Shown here one piece after another: positions 7,125 through 9,398 of a stretch of 9,398 nucleotides of DNA. The DNA comes from Pseudomonadota bacterium (GTDB lineage Bacteria; Pseudomonadota; Gammaproteobacteria; Acidithiobacillales; Acidithiobacillaceae), in NCBI GenBank assembly GCA_021827445.1, contig JAKAVW010000104.1, positions 1 to 9,398 on the forward strand. Reading direction: 5' to 3'. The notes beneath the pieces were generated by a model, which made no database searches, was not told the origin of the DNA, and saw only the letters and a program-made list of their open reading frames with translations. Both the position numbers and the translations under genes were made by a program. Every line of letters begins with the position of its first letter. The first letter of the stretch is position 1.

Positions 7125-8675
7125 TTAGAAGTTTTGCTGAAGCACAAAGTAAGCAGTAACTTGATTGCCGTTCCTGGTCGCCGCGCTGACATTGTTGCTA
7201 CCCACAGGCAAAGCGCTCAGCACGGATAGATTGGTGCCCCAAGAGGTGCTCATGTTGAGGCCGACTCCGATATCAGAGAGGCTTTGCCAAGGCGCCTGGC
7301 TAGGCGTGAGGTGATAGCTGGTGACGCCGGCCGTTTCAAAAAACATGGAGCCCGTGACACCAAAGCCGAAGCGCTGATAGGCCGGGCTTTGTACCGCCAA
7401 ACGGGCGGCATAGCCGCTGTCACCGACCAGCAGGCCGGGATAATATGCCGAGAGATTGCCGAAGCCGCCGAGCACCCATTGCTGGTTTTGCGGCAGCGTA
7501 GAAAAGGCCCATTGTCCACTGGAGGTCAATTGCGCGCTCATTCCCATCGGCAAGCTCTGGTTGTAACTAAAATTGAAATTGAGATAACGGAATTGCGGGG
7601 TCGGACTTCCCGGCGCGGTTTGAACGAGCGTTCCGGAACGGCCCGATATGCCCTGATTGTAATTTATGGAGAAGGTACCGACGGCATTCATGCCGAAAGG
7701 ATGCACAGACCTGCTGTAGGTGCCACCCAGTGTGTAGTAGTCATAGTTCTGTTTGGTCAACGTGTAGTAGCCCTGGAGAACGGTTACTTTATTGCTGACA
7801 TGGGTAAGCCCTTCATTGACGCTAAACCGCGTCTCGGCGTTGGCGAAAAGGAGCTGGCTACCGGTGAGTGCGTAGATGACGATGTTGCCGTTGGGGTTGA
7901 TGGGGGCAGCGATGTTGCCGATGCGGTAATTCACCCATTGGGAGGTAAACCCGTACGTTCCCCAGGGCGTAATGCTATTCAGCCCTACCGATCCCTGATA
8001 ATACTGACTGCCAAAGCTGTCGGTGCTCAGACCAGGAAGGCCGCCGGTGAAATTGGCGTTGATCTCCAGGCCCATACCGGGATGAATATAGGCGCTGCCG
8101 CCCGCCAGATAGCGGCTGGAATAGCGGCTGCCATAGTTGCCGAAAAGAATGTTGCCCCCGATCATCTGGTAGCCGGGTATCGGGTGCGTGCCGACATTGA
8201 TGGCCGACCCGCCCGGATTCTGCGCCGGGGCGAGGCTGACTTGTATCTGCCGACCCTCCCGCGAACTATAGGCATCGGCCAGGACGTTGCGACGGATCAG
8301 ACTGGATTCGGTGAGATCGTTGCCGCCAAGACCGGAATAAAACCAGCCAAGGCCCGGGGCGATGGTTTTTTGCGTCAGGCGGCCTTCCACCACCATGATG
8401 TGAATATGCTTGCCTTGGACGTCGGCCTTGACGGCGACGAGAAAATACCCGTCCTTGCGGTAGACTGCGGAGAGGCTGCCAACGGCGGCCTGGGGTTCGG
8501 CGCTGCTGGCGAGTATTTTACGAATCTGCTGAGCAGATAGTAACGTGTTACCAGTAACGACATAGTGGTAGCCATGGCTGTCGATCAGGATCGCTTCCCT
8601 GCCATGGGCAGGGGAGGATACTACATGGACTACGGGCGGCGAAATGGGGGGTAGGAAAGGCTGATCAGCAAGCAT
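7125..8675 (-). CDS. TpsB/ShlB/FhaC-type outer-membrane two-partner secretion transporter
   Basis: From ATG 8675 the product is 516 residues. Residues ~28-100 are a POTRA domain (YHYVVTGNTLLS, then YRKDGYFLVAV and IHIMVVEGRL, the hallmark VxEGR end). A short, second POTRA-like stretch (~115-165) ends PGGSAINV. Residues ~170-516 form an Omp85/ShlB-type barrel with NYGSRYSSRYLAG (180-192), alternating Tyr/Gly-rich strands, GDSGY (418-422) and a C-terminal ...VLQQNF ending in Phe, the BAM recognition signature. Such proteins translocate a TpsA exoprotein across the outer membrane. Start 8675 was chosen for GGAG (8682-8685) 6 bases upstream and a good promoter just beyond. Oddly, this start gives no signal peptide. 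The frame stays open upstream to ATG 8843, where PGRIFDTCL resembles a mature TpsB N-terminus but still no clear signal. The L6 motif reads LSAY in place of VRGY. No TpsA gene is in the window. Confidence 0.82.
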   Translation of the reverse strand: MLADQPFLPPISPPVVHVVSSPAHGREAILIDSHGYHYVVTGNTLLSAQQIRKILASSAEPQAAVGSLSAVYRKDGYFLVAVKADVQGKHIHIMVVEGRLTQKTIAPGLGWFYSGLGGNDLTESSLIRRNVLADAYSSREGRQIQVSLAPAQNPGGSAINVGTHPIPGYQMIGGNILFGNYGSRYSSRYLAGGSAYIHPGMGLEINANFTGGLPGLSTDSFGSQYYQGSVGLNSITPWGTYGFTSQWVNYRIGNIAAPINPNGNIVIYALTGSQLLFANAETRFSVNEGLTHVSNKVTVLQGYYTLTKQNYDYYTLGGTYSRSVHPFGMNAVGTFSINYNQGISGRSGTLVQTAPGSPTPQFRYLNFNFSYNQSLPMGMSAQLTSSGQWAFSTLPQNQQWVLGGFGNLSAYYPGLLVGDSGYAARLAVQSPAYQRFGFGVTGSMFFETAGVTSYHLTPSQAPWQSLSDIGVGLNMSTSWGTNLSVLSALPVGSNNVSAATRNGNQVTAYFVLQQNF

Positions 8676-8681
8676 TAATTT

Positions 8682-8685
8682 CTCC
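8682..8685 (-). promoter_or_regulatory. Ribosome binding site for transporter start 8675
   Basis: On the minus strand GGAG is followed by 6 bases (AAATTA) and ATG 8675. The competing in-frame ATG at 8843 has no purine-rich site in the expected position, so this site decides the start. Confidence 0.55.
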
Positions 8686-8699
8686 AATCGGTCGGGCTT

Positions 8700-8728
8700 A
8701 TTGTGTGGATGAGTGAGGCAGGTGTCAA
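8700..8728 (-). promoter_or_regulatory. Sigma70-type promoter for the transporter operon
   Basis: The minus strand carries a perfect -35 TTGACA (8723-8728), a 17-base spacer and a -10 CACAAT (8700-8705, 4/6 match to TATAAT). Transcription would start around 8692-8694, giving a leader of about 18-20 bases that includes the GGAG site before ATG 8675. No other promoter was noticed within the operon, so all three minus-strand genes are probably served from here. Confidence 0.5.
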
Positions 8729-8773
8729 ATATTCGTCCTGGCTCGATCACGGCATTGATATTGCCGGGGGAGT

Positions 8774-8804
8774 TTGCGGGATTGCCGCAGGTCTGAGATA
8801 GAAT
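8774..8804 (+). promoter_or_regulatory. Candidate promoter for the divergent GT2 gene
   Basis: TAGAAT (8799-8804, 5/6 match to the -10 consensus) lies about 37 bases before ATG 8842. The only plausible -35 is TTGCGG (8774-8779), with a long 19-base spacer, so the pair is weak. It would make the 166-base gap a divergent promoter region shared with the secretion operon. Confidence 0.3.
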
Positions 8805-8832
8805 GGCCGAAGCGCAGGATTGGTAATGGATC

Positions 8833-8838
8833 GGGAGG
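8833..8838 (+). promoter_or_regulatory. Ribosome binding site of the GT2 gene at 8842
   Basis: GGGAGG ends 3 bases before ATG 8842. The spacing is short, but the site is strong and the protein that follows begins with a canonical GT2 N-terminus, so the start is well supported. Confidence 0.55.
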
Positions 8839-8841
8839 ATC

Positions 8842-9398
8842 ATGGGTAATTTTATCGTACTACTGAACTGGAATACATCCGGAGTGACGCTGCGCTGCCT
8901 GCGCGCGTTGGAGCAGGTCGCCATGCGTGATCGGGTGGTGGTGGTGGACAACGGTTCCGCAGCCGATGACCTGGAACGTCTGCGTCTGGGCATGGCGCTG
9001 TTGCCTTACCCCGCGGATATGGTGGAAACCGGGCAGAATCTGGGCTTTGGTGGCGGTTGCAATGTGGGGGTGCGTTACGCCTTTCACCATGGCGCGGAAT
9101 ATGTGTGGTTGTTGAACAACGATGCCGTTCCCCATCCCAACGCTCTTCAGGCCATGCTGAGATGTATGGAGGGGGATGGGCAACAACTCGGCGCGGTAGG
9201 CTCGGTGATTTATGACCTGGAGCGACCGGAGCGGGTGCAGACTTGGGGTGGCGGGCGGGTCTGGCGGTGGGCGGGGGTGGCCTGGCATCATCGGCGGGCA
9301 GTGGCTACGGAAAAGCTGGAGTATCTTACGGCGGCGAGTCTCTTGCTGCGGCGGGAAGCGCTGGAGGATGTGGGGCTTTTCGATACTGGGCGATATTT
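8842..9398 (+). CDS. GT2 glycosyltransferase, rhamnosyltransferase-like, N-terminal part
   Basis: The first 185 residues of a GT-A fold GT2 enzyme; the gene runs past the window end. It starts MGNFIVLLNWNTSG, the first Rossmann-like strand of the 'VVLNWN' group. Then come VVVVDNGS (32-39), the NLGFGGGCNVG helix cap (66-76), and WLLNNDAVP (89-97), where N93-D94 fill the DxD-type metal/nucleotide position. YLTAASLLLRREALEDVGLFD (161-181) matches the acceptor-side segment of WbbL-like rhamnosyltransferases, where TGA is more usual than TAA. This enzyme would add a sugar to a lipid-linked surface glycan in the cytoplasm. It resumes the plus-strand glycosyltransferase theme after the minus-strand secretion operon and is read divergently from it. 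Subfamily and donor are uncertain. Confidence 0.9.
   Translation, partial: MGNFIVLLNWNTSGVTLRCLRALEQVAMRDRVVVVDNGSAADDLERLRLGMALLPYPADMVETGQNLGFGGGCNVGVRYAFHHGAEYVWLLNNDAVPHPNALQAMLRCMEGDGQQLGAVGSVIYDLERPERVQTWGGGRVWRWAGVAWHHRRAVATEKLEYLTAASLLLRREALEDVGLFDTGRY

Noticed and set aside
7284..8540. Plus-strand open frame of 418 codons opposite the transporter
   Set aside because: It lies wholly antisense to the ShlB-type barrel, whose POTRA and C-terminal signatures are clear; no domain or ribosome site was seen for the plus frame.
8844..8993. In-frame upstream extension of the transporter frame beyond ATG 8843
   Set aside because: It is antisense to the start of a convincing GT2 gene and reads as an Arg/Ser/Thr-rich peptide with no signal-peptide features.

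Overview
The window looks like part of a cell-surface polysaccharide locus from a Gram-negative proteobacterium. The Gram-negative call rests on an outer-membrane beta-barrel transporter ending in Phe, an outer-membrane-type lipoprotein and a periplasmic parvulin. The overall gene style would fit an Acidithiobacillus-like organism, but that is an impression from memory and not something the sequence proves.

Layout. (1) Positions 1-3817, plus strand, very GC-rich: the C-terminal end of a GT4 glycosyltransferase overlaps by ATGA a 1156-residue multidomain protein (sulfotransferase-like domain, coiled coil, two GT2 domains, and a C-terminal domain I cannot name). (2) Positions 3848-5080, plus strand, clearly AT-richer: a polytopic membrane protein of the kind found in polysaccharide clusters, broken by one in-frame TAA at 4319-4321. 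(3) Positions 5194-5825, plus strand: a compact FitA/FitB (VapB/VapC-like) toxin-antitoxin pair with an intact PIN catalytic set. (4) Positions 5893-8675, minus strand, intermediate GC: a tight three-gene operon of a TpsB/ShlB-type two-partner-secretion transporter, a periplasmic PpiC/SurA-like parvulin and a small lipoprotein. (5) Positions 8842 to the end, plus strand: the start of another GT2 glycosyltransferase, transcribed divergently from the secretion operon.

How they fit together. The glycosyltransferases on both sides would build, and possibly sulfate, a surface glycan. The central block (broken membrane gene, toxin-antitoxin pair, minus-strand secretion operon) differs in base composition and orientation and interrupts the glycosyltransferase run, so it may have been acquired as an accessory segment. 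The secretion operon is the most interesting part. The transporter has no visible signal peptide from its best-supported start, lacks the usual Arg/Gly of the L6 'VRGY' motif, has no TpsA substrate gene in the window, and sits with a parvulin that lacks both canonical active-site histidines and with an unclassified lipoprotein. No RNA genes, CRISPR arrays or insertion sequences were seen.
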